Assembly: GCF_014230355.1 (NCBI RefSeq) | Contig: NZ_JACLAX010000004.1 | Location: forward strand, 165,811 to 229,810 | Direction: 5' to 3' | Length of the DNA: 64,000 bases | DNA from: Novosphingobium piscinae | GTDB lineage: Bacteria > Pseudomonadota > Alphaproteobacteria > Sphingomonadales > Sphingomonadaceae | In this document: positions 9,309 through 18,467 of the stretch, in pieces | How the letters are laid out: each line of letters opens with the position of its first letter | How positions within the stretch are numbered: the stretch's first letter is position 1 | Made by a program: the position numbers and the translations under genes | The notes under the pieces: model-generated | The model's database searches: none | Told to the model about the DNA's origin: nothing | The model's input: the letters and a program-made list of their open reading frames with translations, nothing else

Positions 9309-10860
9309 GCGCGATGATCAACCCCGTCCCGAGCGGCTGTTCTGGACCCGCCGCTTCTCGCTGACCGCGCGCATCCTGGCGGTGAACCTGATCGTGCTGG
9401 GGCTGATGGGCGCCAGCGTGATCTACCTCGACAGTTACCGCAAGCAGCTGATCGCCGAACGCTTCAAGCTGGCCCGCTCCGAGGCCCTCATCATCGCCGA
9501 TGCCCTCGCGGAAACCCCGCGCAGCGAGCGCAAGCCGCTGTTGGCACGGATCGGTAGCGAACAGATGCTGCGGCTGCGGCTGTACGACGCCAAGGGCCGG
9601 CAACTGGCCGACAGCTTCCTGATCGCCGACGAGCCGGGCTTCACCTTCGTCGATCCGGCGGGCGAGCCCTGGCCGATGAAGGCGGCTCAGGTGATCGATG
9701 ACGCGATGGACCGGGTGGTCGGCGCCCCGCCGATCCCGGACTATGTCGAGGCCGCCATCGCCACGGCCGACGCCTGGCCGGAGATTCGCGAGGCGCGCGA
9801 GAGCGGCGAGGTTGCGGTCCGTCTGCGTCGCGCCCCGGATCGCACGCCGGTGATCACGGCCGCCGTGCCCTATGGCGAGCGCGACGAGATCCTGCTGACC
9901 ACGCGCAATGCCCGCGATATCGTCGAGAAGGTGCGCTATGCCCGCCAGACCCTGGCGATCGTGATCGGGATCGCCCTGGTCATCTCGATCCAGCTCTCGC
10001 TGTTCCTCGCCCGCACCATCGTGCAGCCGCTGCAACTGCTGGTGCGCGCCGCGGTGCGCGTGCGGCTGGGGCGTGAGCGCGAGGTGGTGGTACCCCGCCT
10101 GCCCGAGCGCGGTGACGAGATCGGCCTGCTCGCCCGCGCCATCTCCGACATGACCGCCGCGCTGCGCCAGCGGATCGACGCGGTCGAGAGCTTCGCCGCC
10201 GATGTCGCCCACGAGATCAAGAACCCGCTCGCCTCGCTGCGCAGCGCGATCGAGACGCTCGGCAAGGTCGACGATCCCGAACTGCGCCGCGAGCTGACCC
10301 GGATTGCCGCACACGACGTGCGGCGGATCGACCGGCTGGTCACCGAGATCGCCGACGCCAGCCGGATCGACGCCGAACTGACCCGGACCGCGTTCGAGCG
10401 GGTCGACCTGGTCGCACTGACCACCGCGATCGTGCGCAGCCGGGCGGAGCGGGGGATCGACGGGGCGGTGCGGATCGAGCTGGTCCATGCCCGCCCGCAG
10501 TGCCGGGTCCTGGGCGATCCGGCCCGGCTCGAGCGGGTGCTGCTCAACCTGATCGACAATGCGGTGTCGTTCTCGCCACCAGACGGCCGGATCGAGATCG
10601 CGACCGCAACCGGCGGCGGTCGGGCCCAGGTCAGCGTGACCGACGACGGCCCCGGCATTCCCGCCGAAGCGCGCGACAAGGTGTTCGAGCGGTTCCACTC
10701 GCTGCGGCCCGAGAGCGAGGATTTCGGCAGCCACAGCGGGCTGGGGCTGGCGATCGCGCGGACCATCGTGACCGCGCATGACGGCACGCTGACCGTGGCC
10801 GACCGCCCTGACGGACGCCCCGGCGCCCGGCTGGTGATCGACCTGCCGGAGGCCGGATGA
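9295..10860 (+). CDS. chvG: ChvG-type sensor histidine kinase
   Basis: A 521-residue sensor with a transmembrane helix near residues 28-46, a periplasmic domain, a second helix near 222-240, HAMP, then the H-box [16 protein letters not shown]-box ([11 protein letters not shown]), DDGPGIP and GLGLAIA. The start is a TTG at 9295 inside chvI; the only nearby ATG is out of frame, so the exact N-terminus is uncertain. It phosphorylates ChvI in response to envelope or periplasmic signals. The stop overlaps hprK (ATGA). Confidence 0.9.
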   Translation: MPTAERDDQPRPERLFWTRRFSLTARILAVNLIVLGLMGASVIYLDSYRKQLIAERFKLARSEALIIADALAETPRSERKPLLARIGSEQMLRLRLYDAKGRQLADSFLIADEPGFTFVDPAGEPWPMKAAQVIDDAMDRVVGAPPIPDYVEAAIATADAWPEIREARESGEVAVRLRRAPDRTPVITAAVPYGERDEILLTTRNARDIVEKVRYARQTLAIVIGIALVISIQLSLFLARTIVQPLQLLVRAAVRVRLGREREVVVPRLPERGDEIGLLARAISDMTAALRQRIDAVESFAADVAHEIKNPLASLRSAIETLGKVDDPELRRELTRIAAHDVRRIDRLVTEIADASRIDAELTRTAFERVDLVALTTAIVRSRAERGIDGAVRIELVHARPQCRVLGDPARLERVLLNLIDNAVSFSPPDGRIEIATATGGGRAQVSVTDDGPGIPAEARDKVFERFHSLRPESEDFGSHSGLGLAIARTIVTAHDGTLTVADRPDGRPGARLVIDLPEAG

Positions 10861-11270
10861 TGCTCCACCAGGCCACCTGTATCGCCCTGTCCGGACGCGG
10901 CGTGCTGATCGAGGGGCCGCCGGGCAGCGGCAAGTCGAGCCTCGCCCTCGCCCTGATCGACCGCGGCGCCGAGCTGGTGGGCGACGATGGCGTGCTGCTG
11001 CGCGCCCGGGAGGGCCGCCTGCACGCCGGCCCCGCCCCGGCCACGGCCGGGCTGCTCGAGATCCGCAATCTCGGGATCCTGCCCCGGCCACACCGGACCG
11101 ACTGCGCGATCGCGCTGGTCATCGCGCTCGATTCCGCCGCGCCGCGCTTCATCGCGCAGGCCGCCACCCGCACCCTGCTGGGGATCACCGTCCCGCTGGT
11201 TCACCTGTACCCCGACAGCCCCGTGCTGGCCCTGCGCGCCGAAGCGGCCCTGGCGCACTACGGATGCTGA
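10857..11270 (+). CDS. hprK: HPr kinase/phosphorylase, truncated alphaproteobacterial form
   Basis: A 137-residue protein corresponding only to the catalytic C-terminal domain of Gram-positive HPrK/P. The Walker A is GPPGSGKSSLALAL and the family signature is GLLEIRNLGIL. Such short HprK proteins phosphorylate HPr on serine in alphaproteobacteria. It overlaps chvG by four bases and precedes rapZ, an EIIA and HPr, so the phosphorylation target is encoded about 1.5 kb downstream. Confidence 0.9.
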   Translation: MMLHQATCIALSGRGVLIEGPPGSGKSSLALALIDRGAELVGDDGVLLRAREGRLHAGPAPATAGLLEIRNLGILPRPHRTDCAIALVIALDSAAPRFIAQAATRTLLGITVPLVHLYPDSPVLALRAEAALAHYGC

Positions 11271-11343
11271 GGCCGCGGTCCGGCTGCGACGCCCCGCCGG
11301 CGTTCGTGCCGGTTTACAATCCTGCGCGGGACGATCAAACCGG

Positions 11344-12273
11344 ATGGCGATGAGCGCCGCCAGTCCCCCCGATTCAGCCCAGCGCGTGCTGCTGGTCACC
11401 GGCCTGCTCGGCGCCGGCAAGACCACCGTACTCAAGGTGCTGGAGGACCTCGGCTGGGAGACGATCGACAATTTCCCGATCCGCCTGCTCGCCCAGCTGG
11501 TCGGCCCGGCCGGACGCAAGCCCACCGAGCAGCGCCCGCCGCTGGCCATCGGCTTCGATTCCCGAACCCGTGGGTTCGACCCCAACCGCATCATCGAACA
11601 GGTCAAAGGCCTCAGCGCCCGCGCCGATCTTGAGGTGACCACGCTGTTCCTCGATTGCTCGGGGCAGGAGCTGGAGCGCCGCTACAACGAGACCCGCCGG
11701 CGCCACCCGCTGGCGATCGACCTGCCGGCCAGTTCGGGCATCGCCGCCGAACGCGAGCTGCTCGAACCGTTGCGGCGCTGGGCCGACATGGTGATCGTCA
11801 CCACCGACTTTTCGTCGAACCAGCTCCAGCAGCTGGTGCGCGAGCGCTTCGCCCCGCTGTCGGACCAGAAGCTGACCGTCACCGTCTCCAGTTTCGGCTT
11901 CTCGCGCGGGATGCCGCCGGTGGCCGATCTGGTGTTCGACATGCGCTTCCTTGACAATCCGCACTGGGACGCCGCGCTGCGTCCGCTCACCGGGCGCGAC
12001 CCTGCGGTGGGTGACTATGTCAGCCGCGACCCGGCGTTTCCCGAAGCCTTCACCCGGATCCGCGACCTCGTCCTGTTCCTGCTCCCGCGCTACGAGGCGC
12101 AGGGCAAGGCCTATGTCCACATCGCCTTCGGCTGCACCGGCGGACGGCATCGTTCGGTGTTCGTCGCCGAGCAGATGGGGCAAGTCTTGCGCGAGGCGGG
12201 ATTTTCCCCCACATTGCTGCACCGCAACCTCGCGTCACGCGCCGCCGACCTGGTCGAAGGCGGCCCCGCGTGA
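11344..12273 (+). CDS. rapZ: RapZ/YvcJ-family P-loop protein
   Basis: A protein of 309 residues from ATG at 11344 (MAMSAASPP; a second ATG at 11350 is possible). Walker A: GLLGAGKTTVLKVLEDLGW. The conserved C-terminal block HIAFGCTGGRHRSVFVAEQ marks the RapZ family, which in enterobacteria binds small RNAs controlling glucosamine-6-phosphate synthase; the role in alphaproteobacteria is less clear. It sits in the hprK-EIIA-HPr cluster, as is usual in this class. Confidence 0.9.
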   Translation: MAMSAASPPDSAQRVLLVTGLLGAGKTTVLKVLEDLGWETIDNFPIRLLAQLVGPAGRKPTEQRPPLAIGFDSRTRGFDPNRIIEQVKGLSARADLEVTTLFLDCSGQELERRYNETRRRHPLAIDLPASSGIAAERELLEPLRRWADMVIVTTDFSSNQLQQLVRERFAPLSDQKLTVTVSSFGFSRGMPPVADLVFDMRFLDNPHWDAALRPLTGRDPAVGDYVSRDPAFPEAFTRIRDLVLFLLPRYEAQGKAYVHIAFGCTGGRHRSVFVAEQMGQVLREAGFSPTLLHRNLASRAADLVEGGPA

Positions 12274-12334
12274 GCGCCGGGGAGCGCGGCCGGTTCGCCC
12301 GGTCTGACGCGAAACTTCGGAGCGCATTCTTTTC

Positions 12335-12739
12335 ATGATCGGGCTGATCCTCGTCACACACGGCAATCTTGCCGAGGAGTTCGTCCACGCCATGCAGCAC
12401 GTGGTCGGCCGGCAGGACGCGGTGGCGACGGTCTGCATCGGTCCGAACGACGACATGGAGCGGCGGCGCCGCGAGATTGCCGACGCGATCCGCGAGGTCG
12501 ACAGCGGCGCCGGAGTCATCGTGCTGACCGACCTGTTCGGCGGCACGCCCTCCAACCTCGCCATCTCGCTGATGCAGGCGGGCAAGGTCGAGGTGATTGC
12601 GGGGATCAACCTGCCGATGCTGATCCGGCTCGCCGGGGCCCGCAAGACCATGGACGTGACCGCCGCGGTGATCGCCGCGCGCGATGCCGGACGCAACTAT
12701 ATCACGATCGCCTCGGAGTTCCTCGGTCAGGATGCCTGA
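12335..12739 (+). CDS. PTS system mannose-family EIIA component
   Basis: A 134-residue EIIA of the mannose/fructose/sorbose family. The phospho-acceptor histidine is His9 in LVTHGNLAEE, and the dimer motif LFGGTPSN is at about residues 68-75. In alphaproteobacteria without PTS sugar permeases, this protein is the end of a regulatory phosphorelay from EI through HPr. It is followed 56 bases later by HPr. EI (ptsP-like) is not in the window. Confidence 0.9.
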   Translation: MIGLILVTHGNLAEEFVHAMQHVVGRQDAVATVCIGPNDDMERRRREIADAIREVDSGAGVIVLTDLFGGTPSNLAISLMQAGKVEVIAGINLPMLIRLAGARKTMDVTAAVIAARDAGRNYITIASEFLGQDA

Positions 12740-12795
12740 CCCGGGGACCGGCAACGGCGGCATGACGAGGATGACCCAGCGAGGGGATTGCACGA

Positions 12796-13068
12796 GTGGC
12801 CAGCGAAACTGTCGAGATAGTCAACCAGCGCGGGCTCCACGCCAGGGCCAGCGCCAAGTTCGTCAACGCCGTGGCCAAGCTGCCCGACGGCATCGCGGTG
12901 AAGGTGGCCAAGGACGGGACCGAGGCGGATGGCGGCTCGATCCTCGGGCTGATGATGCTGGGCGCGGCCAAGGGCGATGCGATCGAGATCACGGTGGAAG
13001 GGGCCGAGGCCGAACTGATCCTGCCGCGGCTGGTCGGTCTGGTGAAGGACGGCTTCGGCGAGGACTGA
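12796..13068 (+). CDS. HPr family phosphocarrier protein
   Basis: A 90-residue protein with a GTG start at 12796. The PEP-dependent phosphorylation site is His in NQRGLHARAS, and the regulatory serine region is DGGSILGLMML, the presumed HprK target. It passes phosphate from enzyme I to the EIIA encoded upstream. Together with hprK and ChvGI this makes a carbon/envelope regulatory node rather than a sugar transporter. Confidence 0.92.
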   Translation: MASETVEIVNQRGLHARASAKFVNAVAKLPDGIAVKVAKDGTEADGGSILGLMMLGAAKGDAIEITVEGAEAELILPRLVGLVKDGFGED

Positions 13069-13126
13069 GCCCGACCGCCCGGCCCGCCCCGCGATCCTGC
13101 CCGACATCCCGCCCGAGAGCCTGCGC

Positions 13127-13942
13127 GTGACCCATCGCCGTACGATCACCGGCTTCTCCAATCCCACGGTCAAGCTGCTGCGCTCGCTGCGCGACAAGAA
13201 GCACCGCAAGCGGGAAGGCAAGTTCCTGGCCGAGGGCCTGCGGCTGCTGACCGATGCGCGCGAGAGCGGACGCCTGCCCGAAATGCTGGTCATGGCGCTG
13301 GGCCGCGACGAGCATCCACTGCTGGCCGCGCTCGAGGCCGCGGTGGTCGCCACCGGGGGCAGCGTGATCGAGACCGAGGCCGAGATCCTCGCCAAGATCA
13401 CCGGCAAGGACAATCCGCAGGCGGTCGCCGGCGTCTTCGCCGAATTCGACACGAGCCTCGCCGCGCTCGACCGCAGCCGCGCGCCGATCTGGCTGGTCGC
13501 CCAGGCGCTGCGCGATCCGGGCAATCTCGGCACCATGCTGCGCACCGGCGACGCGGTCGGTGCGGGCGGGCTGATCCTGCTTGACGACTGCGCGGATCCC
13601 TTCTCGGTCGAGGCGGTGCGCGCCAGCATGGGCGCGATCTTCACCCAGCGGGTGGTCCAGGCCCGCTGGGACGAATTCCACGCCTGGCTGCGCGCCGGAC
13701 CGGGGCAGCTGGTTGCCGCCAGCCTGCGCGAGGCCCGGCCCTACCGCGGCGCGCCCTATGCTGCGCCGTGCTTCGTCATGGTCGGCAACGAATCGCGCGG
13801 CCTGCCCGAGGATTATGAAATGGCCTGCGACCTGCGCGTGACCATGCCGATGAAGGGCCGTGCCGACAGCCTCAACGCCGCCGTCGCCGGGGCGGTCCTG
13901 GCCTACGAGGTGCTGGCCGCGCTCGATCCCGTGGCAACCTGA
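13127..13942 (+). CDS. TrmH/SpoU-family RNA methyltransferase
   Basis: A 271-residue SPOUT enzyme. An N-terminal substrate-binding part (KKHRKREGKFLAEGLRL) is followed by the three knot motifs: RDPGNLGTMLRTGDA, MVGNESRGLP and PMKGRADSLNAAVAGAV. It should 2'-O-methylate rRNA or tRNA using SAM; which RNA cannot be told from sequence. GTG at 13127 is used as the start. It lies 58 bases after HPr and is followed by a strong terminator, so it probably ends the cluster that starts at chvI. Confidence 0.85.
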   Translation: MTHRRTITGFSNPTVKLLRSLRDKKHRKREGKFLAEGLRLLTDARESGRLPEMLVMALGRDEHPLLAALEAAVVATGGSVIETEAEILAKITGKDNPQAVAGVFAEFDTSLAALDRSRAPIWLVAQALRDPGNLGTMLRTGDAVGAGGLILLDDCADPFSVEAVRASMGAIFTQRVVQARWDEFHAWLRAGPGQLVAASLREARPYRGAPYAAPCFVMVGNESRGLPEDYEMACDLRVTMPMKGRADSLNAAVAGAVLAYEVLAALDPVAT

Positions 13943-13990
13943 ACAAAACCCGTAGAGGCCATTCAGGCCATACTAACCTCGGCCCGCTAG

Positions 13991-14022
13991 AAGGGGCACT
14001 GCAATGCGATTGCGTTGCCCCT
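13991..14022 (+). ncRNA. Long intergenic hairpin, candidate small RNA or 3'-UTR element
   Basis: The stretch 13991-14022 folds on itself as AGGGGCA, GCAAT, loop GCG, ATTGC, TGCCCCT, interrupted only by a CT/GT bulge pair. It lies 50 bases after the methyltransferase stop and 15 bases before an intrinsic terminator, so a compact two-hairpin transcript is possible. No promoter was identified; it could equally be a 3'-UTR structure. Confidence 0.35.
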
Positions 14023-14037
14023 CCCTTGGACTTCACA

Positions 14038-14068
14038 CCCCCGCCCCTCACCGGGCGGGGGCTTTTTT
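14038..14068 (+). terminator. Intrinsic terminator
   Basis: Perfect 9-bp stem CCCCCGCCC/GGGCGGGGG with a 6-base loop, followed by C and six T residues. It is downstream of the ChvI-to-methyltransferase cluster and just before the convergent rmuC gene. Confidence 0.9.
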
Positions 14069-14148
14069 GTGGTGATGGGGCCTTGTGCCACCGCGCCTGC
14101 CGGGCTCCTCCCCGGTGGAGAGACACAGCCGCCCTAACCGAAGCCCTG

Positions 14149-15597
14149 TCAGGCCTGGCCGGCAGGCGGGTCCGTACCGAGCAGGCCGGCGGGTTCGATG
14201 CCTAAGCCGTACCGCGGCAGGCTTTCCACCACCGGCACCTCCTCGATCTCGCGCTTGCCGATCTCGATGTGCTTGTCGCGCAGGCGCTTGCCGGCGGACA
14301 GGACGTTGCGTTCGAAGCTGCCGACGAACTTGTTGTAGTTGTCGACCGCCGAGGTCAGGCCCGATCCGACCCGCTTGAGGTGTTCGGCCGCCGTGGCCAG
14401 CCGGTCATAAAGCTCTCCGCCCATCCGCCCGATCTCGCGTGCTTCGCGCGCCAGCCCGTCCTGGCGCCAGACCTGTGCAATGGTCCTTGCGATCGCGACG
14501 AGATTGGTCGGTGTGGCCAGCAGCACGCGGTTGCGGAAGGCGAAGTCCCACAGCTCAGGGTCCTTTTCGAGCGCGGCGGCCACGAAGTGCTCGCCCGGCA
14601 CAAACATCACCACGTAGTCGGGCGCCTCCTCGAACTGGCTCTGGTAGGACTTGGCGCCCAGCGTCTGAACGTGCCCGCGCATCGAGGCGACGTGCTGCGC
14701 CAGCGCCACGTCGCGGGCCAGCTCATCGCTCGCCTCGAAGGCTTCCTGATAGGCGTTGAGCGAGACCTTGGCGTCGATCACCAGCTTCTTCTGGCCCGGG
14801 ATCGCGATGATCGCATCGGGCCGCAGCCGGCCCTCGTCGGTGTCGATCGACTGTTCGGTGACGAAGTCGGTATGCTCGGCCAGGCCGCACTGCTCCAGCA
14901 CGTTGCGCAGCTGCTGTTCGCCCCAGCGGCCGCGCGCCTTGGGAGCGTTGCGCAGCGAGTTGCCCAGCCGCGCGGCCTCCGCCTTCACCTGTTCCTGCCC
15001 GGCGCGGACCGATTCGATCACGCCGCGCAGCTCGCCGAAGGCATCGACCCGCTGCTTTTCCAGCTCGGTGACCTGTTTCTCGTAGCTCTGCAGCCGTTCA
15101 CCCACCGGGGCGAGCAGGGTGCGCAGGCGTTCGGCGTTCTTTTCCTCGGACTGGGCAAAACGCTCCTGCGCGCGGGCGAGAAAGGCCTCCTGCGCCTTTT
15201 CCAGCACCTTGTTGCCGGCGTTCTCGAACTCGCGGCGCAGCGCGTCCTGCGCCTGCAGCAGCAGGCGCTTCTGCTCCTCGAAATTCTGGGCATCGGCCTG
15301 GAGCGCGGCAAGCCGGGCGGACAGTTCGCCCTTCTCGGCGAGCACGCGCGCCTGGTCGGCCCGGGTCTGTTCGAGCGCGTTGGTCAGGTCATCGACCCGC
15401 GCCGCGCGCTCGCTGGCCGCCGCCAGCTCGGTGATCGCGCGGCGGAACTGATCGTCGAGCGCCCGCGCCTCGGCATCGCGCGCCGTGTAGCGCTGCCGCC
15501 AGTCTGCCACAGGGCGGCTTCCGAGGAACCAGCCGAGCGCGAGGCCGCCAGCGAGACCAACCACCACGGCAAAGACAGCCACCATCTGCGAGTCCAA
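14149..15597 (-). CDS. rmuC: DNA recombination protein RmuC
   Basis: A protein of about 482 residues. An N-terminal hydrophobic anchor (VFAVVVGLAGGLALGWFLG) leads into a long coiled coil of about 200 residues and then the RmuC nuclease-like domain with RGRWGEQQLRNVLEQ, KKLVIDAKVSLNAY and PDYVVMFVPGEHF. RmuC limits inversion and rearrangement at short inverted repeats. The TTG at 15597 is preferred because AGGGGA lies six bases upstream; the next in-frame start, ATG at 15585, lacks a ribosome-binding site. Confidence 0.9.
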   Translation of the reverse strand: MDSQMVAVFAVVVGLAGGLALGWFLGSRPVADWRQRYTARDAEARALDDQFRRAITELAAASERAARVDDLTNALEQTRADQARVLAEKGELSARLAALQADAQNFEEQKRLLLQAQDALRREFENAGNKVLEKAQEAFLARAQERFAQSEEKNAERLRTLLAPVGERLQSYEKQVTELEKQRVDAFGELRGVIESVRAGQEQVKAEAARLGNSLRNAPKARGRWGEQQLRNVLEQCGLAEHTDFVTEQSIDTDEGRLRPDAIIAIPGQKKLVIDAKVSLNAYQEAFEASDELARDVALAQHVASMRGHVQTLGAKSYQSQFEEAPDYVVMFVPGEHFVAAALEKDPELWDFAFRNRVLLATPTNLVAIARTIAQVWRQDGLAREAREIGRMGGELYDRLATAAEHLKRVGSGLTSAVDNYNKFVGSFERNVLSAGKRLRDKHIEIGKREIEEVPVVESLPRYGLGIEPAGLLGTDPPAGQA

Positions 15598-15759
15598 CGC
15601 GCTTCCCCTGTTCGGAACGAACCGGGAACTACCGGTTGACGCGCCGGCTGGCAAGCGTCGCCGCCCACGAGACTGTGGGCGGAGCAACCCGGAGGGGCCG
15701 CCATGGGGCTTCCTGTCACACCCTGTCGGCCCCGCGCGTTATGCCGCGCTCTTTGAGCC

Positions 15760-15891
15760 CGTCACCCTGAACGCGTCTCAGGGTCCAGTGCGTCCGACAG
15801 ACCGCAGCGCGAGAGGCGCGATGGATCCTGAAACCAGTTCAGGATGACGGAGGTGGGATGTGGGATGACGGAGGTGGGCTATGGGATGACG
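15760..15891. repeat. REP-like inverted pair with adjacent short direct repeats
   Basis: The left arm 15760-15787 (CGTCACCCTGAACGCGTCTC...) and right arm 15822-15849 (TGGATCCTGAAACCAGTTCA...) are imperfect inverted copies of the same 28-base unit. The right arm runs into two near-identical direct copies of a GGATGACGGAGGTGGG-type unit (15842-15891). The 380-base gap between rmuC and def holds this and no gene. Confidence 0.7.
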
Positions 15892-15980
15892 CGGTGGGGC
15901 TCGAAATGACCGGAGCGGCATGATGCCCTCACCCGGCCGCGCCGGGGACCGGGCACCGCCATCACCGCGTCAAAGCGGCC

Positions 15981-16550
15981 TCACGCCGCCTTGCGCAGCT
16001 TTTCCAGCTTCTTGAGCGCCATCGAGCGCTTCAGGCGCGAGAGGTGGTCGATGAACAGGATGCCTTCCAGGTGGTCCATCTCGTGCTGGAGGCAGGTGGC
16101 CAGCAGGTCGTCCATCTCCTCCTCGTGGAACTGGCCGTCGAGGTCCTGCCAGCGCGCGCGGATCCGGGCCGGACGCTCGACCTCGGCATAGATCTCGGGG
16201 ACCGAGAGGCAGCCCTCCTGGTAGATCCGGTGTTCGTCCGAAGGATCAAGGATCTCGGGGTTGATGAACACCCGCGGCTCGCGCTTGGTTGGCTGGTGCG
16301 TGTGGGCATGGCCGCCGTGCGCCGTGCAGACCTCGGGTTCGGCATCGGGATCATCGGGCTGCAGATCGATCACCAGCACGCGCAGCGGCACGCCGACCTG
16401 GATCGCGGCGAGGCCGATGCCCGGGGCATCGTACATCGTCTCGAACATGTCGGCGACCAGCGTGCGCAGCTCGTCGTTGAACTCGGTGACGGGGGCCGAG
16501 ACCTGCTTCAGCCGGGCGTCGGGGACTTCGATGATCTCGCGGATAGCCAT
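15981..16550 (-). CDS. def: Peptide deformylase with a histidine-rich insertion
   Basis: Removes the N-formyl group from nascent proteins. The three metal-site motifs are present: GIGLAAIQVG, EGCLSVPE and QHEMDHLEG. From ATG at 16550 it has 189 residues. Between motifs 1 and 2 there is an extra segment containing CTAHGGHAHTHQPTKRE, rich in His and absent from the E. coli-type enzyme. It is normally co-transcribed with fmt; here fmt lies beyond recR, about 0.9 kb away and on the opposite strand. Confidence 0.95.
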   Translation of the reverse strand: MAIREIIEVPDARLKQVSAPVTEFNDELRTLVADMFETMYDAPGIGLAAIQVGVPLRVLVIDLQPDDPDAEPEVCTAHGGHAHTHQPTKREPRVFINPEILDPSDEHRIYQEGCLSVPEIYAEVERPARIRARWQDLDGQFHEEEMDDLLATCLQHEMDHLEGILFIDHLSRLKRSMALKKLEKLRKAA

Positions 16551-16668
16551 GCCGTGCAGATAGTCGCGGTGGGAATGCGGTGCAAGGCGGCGGGCTGCGG
16601 GAATTGCGATCAGGCTGATCGGGCGACGGACCGCTGTCCACCAGACGACCAAGGCGGTCCCGCCAAGC

Positions 16669-16745
16669 CGTCACCCCCGATCCAGCGCGGCGAGCGGCCC
16701 CGATGCCGGGGCCGGGGTGGATCCAGGGTCGAGCCCGGGATGACG
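16669..16745. repeat. REP-like palindromic intergenic repeat
   Basis: Contains CGTCACCCCCGATCCAG near the left end and GGATCCAGGGTCGAGCCCG...ATGACG at the right end, an inverted-pair arrangement like the other intergenic repeats in this window. The 223-base gap between recR and def contains no gene. Confidence 0.5.
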
Positions 16746-16773
16746 AGACGCTTGCCCAGCGGTTTGCCCCCAC

Positions 16774-17370
16774 TCACCCCACTGGCCGCCGCGCCCGCAG
16801 CGCCTGGGCCAAGGTGCCCTCGTCGAGATAGTCGAGCTCGCCCCCCACCGGCAGGCCGTGAGCCAACTGGGTGATCCGGACCGGGAAGGCCTCCAGCCGC
16901 TCGGCCAGGTAGTGCGCGGTTGTCTGCCCTTCCAGCGTGGCGTTCATGGCGAGAACGATCTCGTCGATGCCGCCCTGCCCGACCCGGTCGAGCAGCTTGC
17001 CGATGGTCAGGTCCTCGGGCCGGACCCCTTCCAGCGCCGACAGCCGGCCCCCGAGCACATGGTAGCGCCCGGTGAACAGGTGCGCGCGGTCGAGCGCCCA
17101 GAGGTCGGCGACGTCCTCGACCACGCACAGCGAGCGCGGATCGCGGCGCGGATCGGCGCAGATCGCGCAGGGGTCCACCGTATCGACATTGCCGCACAGG
17201 CGGCACTCGACCAGCGCCTCCTGGACCTCGGCCAGGGCCTCGAGCAGGGTGGGCAGCGCGCTGTCGCGCCGCTTGATCAGCCACAGCACCGCGCGCCGCG
17301 CGGAACGGGGGCCCAGGCCGGGCAGGCGGGCCAGCGCGCCGGCCAGTCGTTCGATCTCTTGCGATGCCAT
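16774..17370 (-). CDS. recR: Recombination protein RecR
   Basis: A 198-residue protein in the order N-terminal HhH ([16 protein letters not shown]), C4 zinc finger ([18 protein letters not shown]), Toprim domain ([10 protein letters not shown]) and C-terminal ATP-like loop. It loads RecA at ssDNA gaps with RecF/RecO. The start at 17370 is 48 bases from the divergent fmt start, so the two share a short promoter region. Confidence 0.95.
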   Translation of the reverse strand: MASQEIERLAGALARLPGLGPRSARRAVLWLIKRRDSALPTLLEALAEVQEALVECRLCGNVDTVDPCAICADPRRDPRSLCVVEDVADLWALDRAHLFTGRYHVLGGRLSALEGVRPEDLTIGKLLDRVGQGGIDEIVLAMNATLEGQTTAHYLAERLEAFPVRITQLAHGLPVGGELDYLDEGTLAQALRARRPVG

Positions 17371-17418
17371 CGCATGGCAGATAGGGCACCGGCCCGGAAA
17401 CGGAAAGCCGAGAAGCCG

Positions 17419-18327
17419 ATGCGCATCATTGTCATGGGGACGCCGGACTTCGCGGTGCCGACGCTGGAAGCCCTGGCTGCGGCCGGGCACGAGGTGGTCT
17501 GCGCCTATACCCAGCCGCCCCGTCCGGGCGGCCGCCGGGGTCAGGAGCTGACCCCCTCGCCCGTCCAGCGCGCGGCCGAGGCCCGCGGCATTCCGGTGCG
17601 CCATCCGGTCAGTCTGCGCGATGCCGAGGCCCAGGCCGAGTTTGCCGCACTGGCGGCCGACGTGGCCGTGGTAGCCGCCTATGGGCTGATCCTGCCCCAG
17701 GCGGTGCTCGCCGCGCCGCGCCACGGCTGCCTCAATGTCCATGGCTCGCTGCTGCCCCGCTGGCGCGGTGCCGCCCCGGTTCAGCGCGCGATCCTGGCGG
17801 GCGATGCCGAGACCGGGGTGGGGATCATGCGGATGGAGCGGGGTCTGGATACCGGGCCGGTGCTGCTGGAGGGCCGCACTCCGGTGGCGGGCAAGACCGC
17901 GGGCGAACTGACCGCGGAACTGGCAGCGATGGGCGCGGCCCTGATGGTGCGCGTGCTGGCGGACCTCGCCGCCTTCCCCGAGGTGCCCCAGCCGAGCGAG
18001 GGCGTGACCTATGCCCACAAGATCGACAAGGCCGAGGCGCGGCTGGACTTCACCGCGCCGGCGGAACAGGCGGAGCGCCAGGTCCGGGCCTTCAATCCGG
18101 CGCCGGGGGCCTTCTTCGAATTCGCGGGTGACCGCTACAAGGTGCTGGCAGCGGAGGTGGTCGACGGCGCCGGCGAACCGGGCGCGGTGCTGGACGATAG
18201 GCTGACGATCGCCTGCGGGTCTGGAGCGCTGCGCCCGACCCTGGTGCAGCGTGCCGGTCGCCCTGCGATGCCGGTGGAGGAGCTGCTGCGCGGCAAGCCG
18301 ATCCCGGCCGGAGCGCGGGTGGAATGA
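17419..18327 (+). CDS. fmt: Methionyl-tRNA formyltransferase
   Basis: A protein of 302 residues from ATG at 17419 ([19 protein letters not shown]). The catalytic formyltransferase motif [20 protein letters not shown] carries the conserved Asn, His and Ser-Leu-Leu-Pro, and [16 protein letters not shown] follows; the C-terminal OB domain binds initiator tRNA. It formylates Met-tRNA for translation start, the counterpart of def in this neighbourhood. A longer in-frame ORF upstream to 16858 overlaps recR and is not used. Confidence 0.95.
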   Translation: MRIIVMGTPDFAVPTLEALAAAGHEVVCAYTQPPRPGGRRGQELTPSPVQRAAEARGIPVRHPVSLRDAEAQAEFAALAADVAVVAAYGLILPQAVLAAPRHGCLNVHGSLLPRWRGAAPVQRAILAGDAETGVGIMRMERGLDTGPVLLEGRTPVAGKTAGELTAELAAMGAALMVRVLADLAAFPEVPQPSEGVTYAHKIDKAEARLDFTAPAEQAERQVRAFNPAPGAFFEFAGDRYKVLAAEVVDGAGEPGAVLDDRLTIACGSGALRPTLVQRAGRPAMPVEELLRGKPIPAGARVE

Positions 18328-18356
18328 CTGTGCTTGGGCCTTCTGCCGCGCGTGGC

Positions 18357-18442
18357 CTTCGACAGGCTCAGGCTGAGCGGATTGAAAAGCTGACAATCAG
18401 GCTCCAACCCTTGAACACCCGCTCAGGCTGAGCTTGTCGAAG
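18357..18442. repeat. REP-like inverted pair, CTTCGACAAGCTCAGCCTGAGCGG type
   Basis: Left arm 18357-18380 (CTTCGACAGGCTCAGGCTGA...) and right arm 18419-18442 are near-perfect inverted copies of 24 bases, separated by 38 bases. They lie between fmt and truA on the same strand, so the repeat would be transcribed if the two are co-transcribed. Confidence 0.75.
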
Positions 18443-18467
18443 CCCACGCGCAGGACCACCCCACTCC

